Source: Streptomyces venezuelae
GTDB lineage: Bacteria; Actinomycetota; Actinomycetes; Streptomycetales; Streptomycetaceae
Direction of reading: 5' to 3'
Assembly (NCBI RefSeq): GCF_008642375.1
Contig: NZ_CP029194.1
Location: 7,806,501-7,870,500, forward strand
DNA: 64,000 bases
The notes beneath the pieces were generated by a model. The model was not told the origin of the DNA. It did not search any database and saw only the letters and a program-made list of their open reading frames with translations. Position numbers and translations under genes: made by a program. Below are positions 45,158 through 53,084 of the stretch, in pieces. The number at the start of each line of letters is the position of its first letter. The stretch's first letter is position 1.

Positions 45158-47524
45158 GTGCGAAAGAAGCCGGCAACGGTACGGATCGCGTTATGGAGCG
45201 CCACGCATCCGTGGTCCGCCATCGGCCTGTGGGTGGTCTTCGTCGTGCTGTGCCTCTTCTTGGGCGGCGCCGCCGGTACGAACAAGATCAGCGACGAGGA
45301 GTCGGGAGTCGGCGAGGCCGGCCGGGCGGGCCGGATCACGGCCTCGGGGCACTTCATCGAGAAGCCCGAGGAGAGCGTCCTCATCAGCGCCGCGATCGGC
45401 GGGGAGCTCGACGTCGCCACCGCACGGAAGGCCGCCGAGGAGCTCGCCGGGAAGATGAAGGCCCTGCCCGAGGTGGAGAGCGTCGGCACCGCCTTCTCCT
45501 CCCCCGACGGCGAGGCCCTGCTGCTCCCCGTGACCATGAAGGGCGACAGCGAGAACGCCGACACGCGTGTCCAGCCGCTGCTCGACGCGAGCGCGGCGAC
45601 CGAGAAGGCCCACGAGGGGATCAGGATCGACCAGATCGGCACCGGATCCACCGCCAAGGGGCTCGGGGAGACCCTGGGCGAGGACTTCAAGAAGGCCGAG
45701 CTGATCAGCCTTCCGCTGACACTGCTGATCCTGCTCGTCGTCTTCGGCGCGGTCATCGCCGCCGGTGTGCCGGTGCTGCTGGCCATGTCCTGTGTCGGCG
45801 CCGCGATCGGGCTGTCGACCCTGGCCTCGCACGTCCTCCCCGAGACCAGTGCGGTGAGCAACGTCATCCTGCTCATGGGCATGGCCGTCGGCGTCGACTA
45901 CTCGCTCTTCTACCTCAAGCGGGAGCGGGAGGAACGTCACAAGGGCGCCTCGCACCTGGACGCCATCGAGATCGCCGCCGAGACCTCCGGCCACACCGTC
46001 GTCGTCTCCGGCACGACCGTCGTCGTCTCCATGGCCGGCCTCTACCTCGCTCAGGAGGCCACCTTCGCCTCCCTGGCCACCGGGTCGATCATCGTCGTGG
46101 CCGTCGCCGTCCTGGCCTCGCTGACCGTGCTCCCCGCGCTCCTCGCCAAGCTCGGCCGCTGGGTCGACCGGCCGAAGGTCCCGCTCCTCCGGCGGCTCAC
46201 GACGCGTTCCGACGAGTCCCGGCTCTGGCCCGTGCTGCTGCGCCCCGCCCTCGTACGGCCCGTGCTCACCCTCGTGGTCTCCGTCGGTGCCCTGCTCGCC
46301 CTCGCCCTGCCCGCCCTGGGCATGAAGCTGAAGCAGCCCGGCTCCGACGACCTGTCACGCGACATCCCGGTCGTCCAGGCCATGGACCGGCTGACCTCAG
46401 CCTTCCCCAGCAGGGGCACCATGCACCAGGTGGCCGTGCGGGCCCCCGCCGAGCGGGCCGGTGAGGTCGAGAACGCGCTCGAGACCCTGCTGAGCCGCAC
46501 CGAGGACCAGGAGCTGTTCGCCCACGACCGGACGCCCACGATCCGCGCGTCCGGCGACAAGCGCGTGCACACCGTGGCGGTCGCCACCCCGCACTCGCCG
46601 AAGAGCGACGGGGCCCGGAAGTCCCTCGAACTGCTGCGGGCCTGGCTGCCCGAGGCGATCGCACCCGTCCAGGACTCCGAGGGCGCCGTCGGCGGCAAAG
46701 TCGCCCAGGGCGCCGACTTCACCGTCCATCTGAAGGACCGGATGCCGTGGGTGGTCGGTTTCGTCCTGCTGCTGACCTTCGCCACCATGGTCATCATCTT
46801 TCGCTCCCTCGCCGTGGCACTCTCCGCGATCCTCCTCAACCTGCTGTCGGCGGCAGCCTCCTTGGGCGCCATCGTCGCGGTGTTCCAGAACACCTGGGCG
46901 GAGGGCCTGCTCGACTTCCACAGCTCCGGGGCGGTCGTCTCCTGGCTCCCGCTCTTCCTCTTCGTCGTGCTGTTCGGCCTCTCGATGGACTACCACGTGT
47001 TCGTCGTGAGCCGGATCCGGGAGGCCGCCCTCGACGGGGCGAACGTCCGCGACGCCGTCCGGGACGGCATCACCCGCTCCGCCGGCGTCGTGACCAGTGC
47101 GGCGATCGTCATGGTGGCCGTGTTCGCGGTCTTCGGCACCCTCAGCATGGTGGAGTTCAAGCAGCTGGGTGTGGGCCTGGCCGCGGCGATACTGCTGGAC
47201 GCCGTGGTGATCCGCGTCTTCGTCCTGCCGGCCCTGATGACGGCCCTCGGCCGGTGGAACTGGTGGCCGGGCAACCTGAACTCCGCCCGCCGCGGCCGGC
47301 ACGCGGCCGGCTCCGAGGAGACCCGGCAGCTGCGACTCCCGCAGCCGGTGCCGGCCGGCGCGACGCACTACGGCCAGGAGCACACTTCCTCCCGTGAGCA
47401 GGCGTACGCGCCCCGACAGCACCGGCAGCCGTACGCCCCGCAGGATTCGTACGGCCCGCCGCAGGGCCGGCCGCCGCAGGAACAGCAGGGCCACGACGGC
47501 CGACCCGACCTCCACCAGCGGTAG
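45158..47524 (+). CDS. MMPL-family (RND-type) transporter
   Basis: Membrane transporter of 788 aa with two repeats, each with one leading helix, a large external domain and a block of about five helices. VSNVILLMGMAVGVDYSLFY with LKREREER and LFVVLFGLSMDYHVFVVSRI with REA (near residue 615) are the MMPL family signatures with the proton-relay Asp-Tyr pairs. The C-terminus beyond residue 715 is a disordered Gln/Pro/His-rich tail. GTG 45158 follows GAAGGGAA. Exports lipids, siderophores or drugs in other species; cargo unknown here. Confidence 0.88.
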   Translation: MRKKPATVRIALWSATHPWSAIGLWVVFVVLCLFLGGAAGTNKISDEESGVGEAGRAGRITASGHFIEKPEESVLISAAIGGELDVATARKAAEELAGKMKALPEVESVGTAFSSPDGEALLLPVTMKGDSENADTRVQPLLDASAATEKAHEGIRIDQIGTGSTAKGLGETLGEDFKKAELISLPLTLLILLVVFGAVIAAGVPVLLAMSCVGAAIGLSTLASHVLPETSAVSNVILLMGMAVGVDYSLFYLKREREERHKGASHLDAIEIAAETSGHTVVVSGTTVVVSMAGLYLAQEATFASLATGSIIVVAVAVLASLTVLPALLAKLGRWVDRPKVPLLRRLTTRSDESRLWPVLLRPALVRPVLTLVVSVGALLALALPALGMKLKQPGSDDLSRDIPVVQAMDRLTSAFPSRGTMHQVAVRAPAERAGEVENALETLLSRTEDQELFAHDRTPTIRASGDKRVHTVAVATPHSPKSDGARKSLELLRAWLPEAIAPVQDSEGAVGGKVAQGADFTVHLKDRMPWVVGFVLLLTFATMVIIFRSLAVALSAILLNLLSAAASLGAIVAVFQNTWAEGLLDFHSSGAVVSWLPLFLFVVLFGLSMDYHVFVVSRIREAALDGANVRDAVRDGITRSAGVVTSAAIVMVAVFAVFGTLSMVEFKQLGVGLAAAILLDAVVIRVFVLPALMTALGRWNWWPGNLNSARRGRHAAGSEETRQLRLPQPVPAGATHYGQEHTSSREQAYAPRQHRQPYAPQDSYGPPQGRPPQEQQGHDGRPDLHQR

Positions 47525-47529
47525 GCGGG

Positions 47530-47548
47530 TCCCTCCGACGAGGAGGGA
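47530..47548. terminator. hairpin after the MMPL gene
   Basis: TCCCTCC (47530-47536) and GGAGGGA (47542-47548) flank a 5-base loop, 6 bases after the stop codon. A G-rich run (GGAGGGAGGGAGGAGGG, 47542-47558) follows and could also fold. Confidence 0.45.
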
Positions 47549-47792
47549 GGGAGGAGGGAGAGGTGCCTGCCGTCCCCCGTCGGGCACTTCGCCCTCCTCT
47601 TCCTCGCTTCCGCGGATCCCCCGGTACGGGGCGAGCCGGTTCTCGAGGCGGCTCCGCAGGAACTCACGGAAACGCTGCAGAACGGCTTTCTGGTGATCCG
47701 CCGATGCGCCGCGTGGAGGCGAGTGGCCGGAAGGTTGCCGGAGCCAGGCAGGGGCCCGAAAGCCCCGGCTGCGTGCCCGTCGGGACGGCGTG

Positions 47793-48371
47793 TCAGATCA
47801 CGGCGAGCCGGTCCACCAGCAGCTCCAGCCTCTGCTCGGCGTCCTCGGGCAGCAGGCGGCTCGTCCGGGTCAGGGTCGCCAGGCCGTGCAGAGCCGACCA
47901 GAACACCTCGGTGAACAGCCCGGGGTGGACGCCGTCGCCGGCGACCTCGGTGAGGGACTCGAGCAGGGCGGCGAAGGCGTCCTTCAGCTGCTCGGGGGTG
48001 TCCTCCTGTGCGTATGCCAGGCCGCCGTCGAGCTGGAACAGGGCGTCGTAGACCGCCGGGTGACGCTCGGCGAAGTCGAGGTAGGCGCGGGCGAGGGCGG
48101 CGACCCGCTCGCGTGGGCCGTCCGTGGCGGAGGTCGCGGCCCGCAGCGCCGCGGCCATCTCGGTGGCGCCCTCCAGGGCGACGGCGCCGATGATCTCGCG
48201 CTTGCCGCGGAAGTGGCTGTAGAGGACGGGCTGGCTGTACTCGATGCGCTCGGCGAGCCGGCGGGTGGTGACCGCGTCCCAGCCCTGCTGCTCGGCGAGT
48301 TCGCGGGCTGTCGCCACGATGAGGCGCTCGCGCTCAGCCCGTTCGCGTTCCTTGCGTTCCTTCACTGACAT
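47793..48371 (-). CDS. TetR-family transcriptional regulator
   Basis: Regulator of 192 aa. The DNA-binding helix-turn-helix is LIVATARELAEQQGWDAVTT, RRLAERIEYSQPVLYSHFRG (residues 17-56). The C-terminal effector domain (RERVAALARAYLDFAERHPA) resembles TetR_C_33-like domains. ATG 48371 is 8 bases after AGGA. A 13-bp palindrome lies 10-22 bases before the start, and an identical-arm copy precedes the divergent DUF1772 gene, so autoregulation and repression of that gene are likely. Confidence 0.9.
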   Translation of the reverse strand: MSVKERKERERAERERLIVATARELAEQQGWDAVTTRRLAERIEYSQPVLYSHFRGKREIIGAVALEGATEMAAALRAATSATDGPRERVAALARAYLDFAERHPAVYDALFQLDGGLAYAQEDTPEQLKDAFAALLESLTEVAGDGVHPGLFTEVFWSALHGLATLTRTSRLLPEDAEQRLELLVDRLAVI

Positions 48372-48380
48372 GAATTGATC

Positions 48381-48393
48381 CTAGCACCGCTAG
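48381..48393. promoter_or_regulatory. TetR operator site 1
   Basis: Perfect palindrome CTAGC-ACC-GCTAG. It overlaps a TAGGAT -10-like box for the TetR gene and abuts the -35 box of the rightward promoter. Confidence 0.65.
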
Positions 48394-48420
48394 ACAAGCG
48401 AGCGTGAGAAGCTCTAGCGT
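48391..48420 (+). promoter_or_regulatory. putative promoter of the DUF1772 gene
   Basis: TAGACA (48391-48396) and TAGCGT (48415-48420) are 18 bases apart. The two palindromes flank this promoter, with site 1 overlapping its -35 box. Confidence 0.45.
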
Positions 48421-48431
48421 TGCCTCATCAT

Positions 48432-48444
48432 CTAGCGGCGCTAG
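48432..48444. promoter_or_regulatory. TetR operator site 2
   Basis: Perfect palindrome CTAGC-GGC-GCTAG with the same arms as site 1, 51 bases apart start to start. It lies 17 bases upstream of the DUF1772 start codon. Confidence 0.65.
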
Positions 48445-48461
48445 TTCACGGAGGATTCGTC

Positions 48462-48908
48462 ATGCTCGACACGCTCCAGGTCGTCACCACCGTCGTCGTC
48501 GGCCTGATGGTGGGGGTGGAGTTCTCCGTCGCCTTCATCATGAACCGGATCCTGGACGCGCTTCCCGAGGACAGCGGCCAGCTCGGCCACGCCCACGGCG
48601 GCCGGATGCTCGGCACCCTGATGCCCTTCTGGTACATGGGCTCGCTCGTCCTCATCGCGATCTGGGCCGTCGCCGGAAGGCGCCACGAGGGCACCGGACT
48701 CGTCGTCACGGCCGCCGGACTCCTGATCCTCAGCGTGGTCATGTCGATCCTGCTGCTCGTCCCGATCAACAACCGGAACAAGGCCTGGACCCCCGAGAAC
48801 CGGCCCGCCGACTGGAAGGAGCAGCTGCAGCGCTGGAGCCGCTACCACTACATCCGCGTCGCCGTCATCGTCGCCGCGTTCACCCTTCTGGTCGCCGCCC
48901 TCGTCTGA
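48462..48908 (+). CDS. DUF1772/anthrone-oxygenase-like membrane protein
   Basis: Integral membrane protein of 148 aa with four helices (about residues 5-27, 52-69, 80-100, 131-148). VGVEFSVAFIMNRILDALPE, PFWYMGSLVLIAIW and VPINNRNKAWTPENRPADW match the DUF1772 family, which includes fungal anthrone oxygenases; the function in bacteria is unknown. ATG 48462 is 8 bases after GGAGG. It is almost certainly the target of the divergent TetR regulator. Confidence 0.85.
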   Translation: MLDTLQVVTTVVVGLMVGVEFSVAFIMNRILDALPEDSGQLGHAHGGRMLGTLMPFWYMGSLVLIAIWAVAGRRHEGTGLVVTAAGLLILSVVMSILLLVPINNRNKAWTPENRPADWKEQLQRWSRYHYIRVAVIVAAFTLLVAALV

Positions 48909-49247
48909 CGCCACCGCTGAGCGGCGGGCACTGCTCCAGGAGGAGCGGATCGTCCGGACGTCTGCGAGCAGGACCGTGCCACGCTGCGTGCCCCCGACCG
49001 GCGAGATGGGGCGGGCTCGGAGCGAGCGCAGTCGTACCGGTAGTCGTCGGGTCGGCACCAGCCGGAGGGACGGCGACACGGACGGTCTCCCGCCGAAGGC
49101 CTCCAGAACCGTCCGGGCACCGCCGCGGCAGTGGTGCCCTGGCGGGAATTCCGGAAGAACAAGGGTTTTCCCCAATACCCAAAGGGCCACACCGGCAGCA
49201 GTGTGGGCGAAGCCGTACCCGGCGGACAAGGGAAGGCGACCCTGTCG
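48909..49247. other. intergenic region before the RsbW-like gene
   Basis: About 340 bases. An open frame from 49131 runs into the RsbW-like gene but lacks family character. A GGGAAGG site at 49230-49236 precedes the ATG at 49248. No other gene or clear regulatory element was identified. Confidence 0.4.
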
Positions 49248-49685
49248 ATGAACCCCACCACGACGTTGCCCGATACCGGTCGAAGAGTGATCACCGCCTC
49301 CATGCAGTTCTCGGGCGGCGCGGCCGGCGGACGGGACGCGCGCAGGGCCACCGGATCGTTTCTCCGACGTCACGATGTCTCGGAGGAGTGCGGGGATTCG
49401 GTGCTGCTGGTCGTGTCCGAGCTCGTCACCAATGCCATTCGGCACGCCGGTGGGTCGTTCACGCTGAGAGTGATGCTCTCGGCCCACTGCGTCGAGGTCG
49501 CCGTCTCCGACAGCGACCCGACGCCACCCCGAGCCCGTGTTCCGGACCTGCTCGACGGGACGGGCGGATTCGGCTCCGGCATCGTGGCCCGGCTGGCACG
49601 AGAGGTCACCATCTGCCCCTGCCCTGAGGGCAAGACCCTGCACGTCGTCATCGACCGCCGGACGCCACCCACTGCCGACGACTGA
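49248..49685 (+). CDS. RsbW-like anti-sigma / HATPase_c protein
   Basis: Stand-alone GHKL ATPase of 145 aa. The N-box is LLVVSELVTNAIRHAGGSFT (about residues 53-72), the G1 region VSDSDPTPPRAR and the G2 region GGFGSGIVARLA. Streptomyces carry many such single-domain proteins; some bind and inhibit sigma factors, others are uncharacterised. ATG 49248 was chosen over 49131 for the ribosome-binding site and where similarity begins. No partner sigma or anti-anti-sigma gene is adjacent. Confidence 0.8.
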   Translation: MNPTTTLPDTGRRVITASMQFSGGAAGGRDARRATGSFLRRHDVSEECGDSVLLVVSELVTNAIRHAGGSFTLRVMLSAHCVEVAVSDSDPTPPRARVPDLLDGTGGFGSGIVARLAREVTICPCPEGKTLHVVIDRRTPPTADD

Positions 49686-49719
49686 ATGTGGCGTCCCCTT
49701 CCTGCCCTGACTGCCTCGC

Positions 49720-49953
49720 TCAGCCCGGGTACGGGAGATCGGCCTCCGACGTGCCCGCCGGCCTCGTGTGCGCGGTTGCGTTCGGGGTGCCGATCCGCAG
49801 CTGCCACGGGTGCGGGCTGTCGGAGGTCACGTGCAGGCGGTCGCCCTGGCGACGCAGCTCGAAGCGGGCAGTCTCACCGGTGCCGTCGGTGCCGGGAATC
49901 ACGACGGTGCGCTCGGCTCCGTCGGCGAAGGCGTGGACGCCGTGGACGCCCGA
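49720..49953 (-). pseudogene. 3' remnant of a glycoside-hydrolase-like gene
   Basis: A coding-like frame ends at a stop at 49720 and reads leftward from about 49953: GVHGVHAFADGAERTVV, IPGTDGTGETARFELRRQGD, RLHVTSDSPHPWQLRIGT. It resembles the C-terminal beta-sandwich of a large glycoside hydrolase (family not certain). Everything upstream is missing: at about 49953 the sequence switches abruptly to a rightward esterase fragment. Confidence 0.4.
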
Positions 49954-50242
49954 CAGCCTCGTGGCCGGCTACCGCAGCGTCTACGGCGATTTCCTCCAGA
50001 AGCTGCGCGCGGTACGGGGCCGGGCGACCATCGTGGCAGTCGGCGCCGGCCAGTACGCCGGCCACGTCCAGCAGGTGGTCAAGGCGCGCAACGACGGCGG
50101 CGACAACGGGGTCCGCTACTGGTTCCTCGAGGACTCGGGCCCGGACTTCCTCGGCTGGGACTGGCACTACTCGGCCCATGACGACCGACTCGTCGCCGAA
50201 CGGCTCACCTCGTTCGTCGCCGGCCTTCCGACGGGCTGGTGA
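49952..50242 (+). pseudogene. 3' remnant of an SGNH/GDSL (CE2-like) esterase
   Basis: From about 49952 the rightward frame reads DSLVAGYRSVYGDFLQKLRA, GRATIVAVGAGQYAGHVQQV and DFLGWDWHYSAHDDRLVAER, ending at 50242. This matches the C-terminal part of secreted SGNH esterases that deacetylate polysaccharides, including the catalytic His in DWHYS. The N-terminal half with the nucleophile Ser is absent. The frame is open to 49688, but the upstream residues are not homologous. Non-functional remnant. Confidence 0.55.
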
Positions 50243-50305
50243 CGGCTCGCGGGCTCGGGCCGGTCGAGGCGGGAGAAGGTGCGCGGACGGCCGGGGTGGG
50301 CGGGT

Positions 50306-51301
50306 TCAGCGCGGGGCGAACTGGACGCGGGTCGGCTGGGCGACATCCGGCAGGAGCGCGATCCCTTCGACCGTCAGCCGTTCCCCGTAGATGTCGGTGA
50401 TCCTGATCGAGCTTCCGCATCCTCCACCGTCGGTGGAGAGGAAGTAGTTGTACGCGGTACGCGGCAGCTGTCGCCACCCCAGTGTGGTGCGGACTTCCAG
50501 CCGGTCGACCGGGTTGCGGTGGTCGATCACTTGGAGGCCGCACCAGTGAGGGTTGGACCCGGTCTTGTACCGGATGGAGAGCGGGCCGAGCGTGCCGGGG
50601 CTCAGCAGGTTCCAGGTGACCGGGAGCCTGCCGACCTTGAGGTCCGCCAGCTTGGCGAATGCCTGCTCGCTGAGGTCGAGTTGTCCGGGCGCGCAGGGCA
50701 GCGGGCATTCGTTGGTGATCCGGACCGTGATCGAGGCGCCGTTGGAGGCACGGACGAGCACGTACGCACCGCAGGCCCTGGACGTCTCGTAGTCGGCGGT
50801 GTTCATCGCCGCGATCATGAGGTCGTCGCTCGGCCCGAACAGGCAGGCGCCGTCGCCATCCGCGGCTTTGTAGGCGGTCGCGACACCCTTGTAGGGGGTG
50901 TGGGGCTGGATGCGTCCGGTCCGCGGGGCCGCCCGGCCGGTCGTCCGCGGGCTGACCGTCGGCGAGGGCTTCGGTGCCGTGGTGGTGGTGGTGGTGCTCG
51001 GGCTCGGGGCCCGGGTCGAGGCGGGGGCCGGGGCCGCCTGTGCGTGGGAGGCGCTGGTCGGGGTTGCGGAACCGGTCGAGGGAGCAGCCGTGGGAGCGGT
51101 CGTGGACGCCGCTTCGGTGCCGACGACGGGGGCCACGGTCGTGGCCGCCCCCGCATCGGTCGTGGGGCCGGGGCGCAGCGCCACCACCAGGCAGATGAGG
51201 GCGCCCGCGGCGGTCAGCACCGCCATCGTGCTCCACATCGGACCGTGTCCGTGCTTGCGCCTGTGCCTGCGCTGCCGGTTTTCCTGCCTTGCTGTCTGCA
51301 T
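50306..51301 (-). CDS. expansin-like exported protein (DPBB plus CBM63-like domain)
   Basis: Protein of 331 aa. A basic N-terminus and membrane helix (about 23-42) anchor or export it; a Thr/Pro/Ala/Ser-rich linker (45-135) follows. Residues 137-225 form a double-psi beta-barrel: YKGVATAYKAADGDGACLFG, SITVRITNECPLPCAPG and QLDLSEQAFAKLA, with Asp209 at the position of the essential Asp of bacterial expansin EXLX1. Residues 235-331 (PLSIRYKTGSNPHWCGLQVI, GGGCGSSIRITDIYG) fit the carbohydrate-binding domain. Expansins loosen cellulose networks without hydrolysis. The upstream DxY motif is Asn-Glu-Cys here. Confidence 0.75.
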   Translation of the reverse strand: MQTARQENRQRRHRRKHGHGPMWSTMAVLTAAGALICLVVALRPGPTTDAGAATTVAPVVGTEAASTTAPTAAPSTGSATPTSASHAQAAPAPASTRAPSPSTTTTTTAPKPSPTVSPRTTGRAAPRTGRIQPHTPYKGVATAYKAADGDGACLFGPSDDLMIAAMNTADYETSRACGAYVLVRASNGASITVRITNECPLPCAPGQLDLSEQAFAKLADLKVGRLPVTWNLLSPGTLGPLSIRYKTGSNPHWCGLQVIDHRNPVDRLEVRTTLGWRQLPRTAYNYFLSTDGGGCGSSIRITDIYGERLTVEGIALLPDVAQPTRVQFAPR

Positions 51302-51376
51302 GTGCGCCGTCCGGAGGATCGAGTCGTTGGTGCACTGCCTGGTTGCCGCCGGAGGCGAAAAGGTTGCCGGAGAGAT

Positions 51377-51778
51377 CTACCGGGCCGAGCTGTCGCGCGG
51401 GGCCGGACCGGCGGTCCGGATGCCGCGTGGTGACGCCCCGAGTTCGCGGCGGCAGGCCTTGTTGAACGCCTGGAGGTCGGGGACGCCGACCGAGGCGGCG
51501 ACGGCGGGGATGGAGAGCGTGGTGGCCCGCAGGAAATGGCGTGCGCGTTCCATCCGGCGCGCCCGGATGTAACCGACGACGGTTTCCCCGGTGGCGGCGC
51601 GGAAGAGCCGGGTCAGGTGGTTGTGGGAGACGCCGGCCGCCTTCGCGATCTCCGGCACCGTCAGGGGCTCCGTCAGCCGCGCTTCGATCAGGGCCGTCGC
51701 GGCCGTCACCGCCGGATGAACGGCCCGGGCGCTCTGCTCCCGCAGGGGGCGAGCCGTGCGATCCGCCACAGGGCGCAT
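51377..51778 (-). CDS. AraC-family helix-turn-helix regulator, probably 5'-truncated
   Basis: Protein of 133 aa that contains only the two AraC helix-turn-helix motifs: LTVPEIAKAAGVSHNHLTRL and IPAVAASVGVPDLQAFNKAC, the latter followed by RRELGASPRGIRT. Full-length AraC regulators have an extra effector domain of 120-200 residues. The frame stays open upstream of ATG 51778 into the end of the lipoprotein gene, so an upstream domain may have been lost. Stand-alone short members do exist, so function cannot be excluded. Confidence 0.7.
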   Translation of the reverse strand: MRPVADRTARPLREQSARAVHPAVTAATALIEARLTEPLTVPEIAKAAGVSHNHLTRLFRAATGETVVGYIRARRMERARHFLRATTLSIPAVAASVGVPDLQAFNKACRRELGASPRGIRTAGPAPRDSSAR

Positions 51779-51810
51779 GCCGGGCTCGGGCCCGATCCGA
51801 ACGACACCCC

Positions 51811-52518
51811 CTAGCCGCGGGCCTCCTCGGCCGCGGCGATCTCGGTCGCCGTCGCCCGCCGGCCCGCCTGGACCTGCTGGAGTCGCTTGATCGTGGCGGC
51901 CAGCACGTCATGGGCGTCCGTGGGGTCCCCGCCCGCGTCCTCGACGCGGACCCGGGCGACGACGGTGCCGGACCGGCTGTAGCCGTATACCGTGCCGCTC
52001 GATCCGCTGTGCGCGAGGAAGACCGATTCCTCTCCCAGCCGCCGGGGCATCTTGACCGGAGCCGTCTCGTCCTTGTCCAGCCACCGGTCGTACGCGGTCT
52101 TCGCGTGGGCGGCGTTGTCGAACTGGCAGACGTCCAGGTCGATCCCACGCGAGACGGTCGATCCCCGGTAGTCGTAGTCGCCGCTGCCCGCCCGCTGCCA
52201 ACCGGCCGGCGCGGGAGCGTCCGAGAGGGCGCAGTCGTCGGGCTCCCCGGGCATGCTCTTGTGCAGGCTGCCCGGGTAGTAGCCGGGGACCACGTCCTCG
52301 GCGTCGGGAACGGCCTGGGTGAGTTCGCCTCGGCTGAGCTGTCTGGTCAGCGGAACGTCGGTGTCGTCCTTGAAGGGCTGCGGCTCGCCGGTTCCGCTCG
52401 CGGACGGCGCCCCGGCGGGCGGCGACGGTGCGCCCTCCGGCGCCGTCTCCGCCGAGCAGGCGGAAAGAGCGAGGCATGCCAGAAGAGCTGTGGATATCGC
52501 GAGGTGACTGCGTGTCAT
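51811..52518 (-). CDS. putative lipoprotein of unknown function
   Basis: Exported protein of 235 aa with a lipobox LSAC (Cys21) after a short hydrophobic signal, then a Pro/Ser/Gly-rich linker. The mature part (for example DDCALSDAPAPAGWQRAGSG and VSRGIDLDVCQFDNAAHAKT) has two conserved-looking Cys that may form a disulfide. I recognise no named domain; similar lipoproteins are common in Streptomyces. ATG 52518. It is followed 32 bases later by the short AraC gene on the same strand. Confidence 0.7.
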   Translation of the reverse strand: MTRSHLAISTALLACLALSACSAETAPEGAPSPPAGAPSASGTGEPQPFKDDTDVPLTRQLSRGELTQAVPDAEDVVPGYYPGSLHKSMPGEPDDCALSDAPAPAGWQRAGSGDYDYRGSTVSRGIDLDVCQFDNAAHAKTAYDRWLDKDETAPVKMPRRLGEESVFLAHSGSSGTVYGYSRSGTVVARVRVEDAGGDPTDAHDVLAATIKRLQQVQAGRRATATEIAAAEEARG

Positions 52519-52696
52519 GTGATCAACATAGCCTCGGCCCCGCCCCGCTCACCGACCGACCGGCGCCGGGCGGACGACCAGGTCCGGGCCTGGTGCCGGT
52601 ACGCCCGCCTCGGCCTTATCGGCAGGACACCGCTAGGGACTATTGCGGAAGGCACTGCTGGGCAGTTGAGTCCTGTGGGTCGGTACAGTCGCGTGC

Positions 52697-53056
52697 ATGC
52701 TGAAGCCAGTGCTGCGTGCAGTTGAAGCGGGCGGTCGTACCGTGGACGATCCGACCGAGGAGGCTCTGCACGACCTGCTGTCCGAGATGAACCTGTCGCA
52801 CCGGTTTGTGATCCTGGAAAGACTCGATCTGGAGCCTGTGGATCAGCACTACATTCAGGTGTACCTGAACGACGACCTCAGCTACCAGGTCGAGTACCGC
52901 GAAGGCAGTGCAGACAAGCACTACCAGGCCCACGTTCCAAGGCTCCATGAAGTGTTCGGCCCGGAAGAGTCGACCGCCAAGGTGATGATGGGCTGGGCTC
53001 ACGATCGACAGGGATGGCGGGAGGCGTTGCCGTGGACCCCGATGCCTTTTCAGTGA
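52697..53056 (+). CDS. hypothetical protein, possibly immunity-like
   Basis: Protein of 119 aa, acidic, with no signal peptide. The second half (YQVEYREGSADKHYQAHVPR and AHDRQGWREALPWTPM) recalls Imm1-type immunity proteins of polymorphic toxins, but this is a weak, memory-based resemblance. GC is lower than that of its neighbours, suggesting a foreign origin. No toxin gene lies beside it. ATG 52697 has no strong ribosome-binding site. Function unknown. Confidence 0.5.
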   Translation: MLKPVLRAVEAGGRTVDDPTEEALHDLLSEMNLSHRFVILERLDLEPVDQHYIQVYLNDDLSYQVEYREGSADKHYQAHVPRLHEVFGPEESTAKVMMGWAHDRQGWREALPWTPMPFQ

Positions 53057-53084
53057 AGGACTACAGCCACTCGTTGATCGCCGC

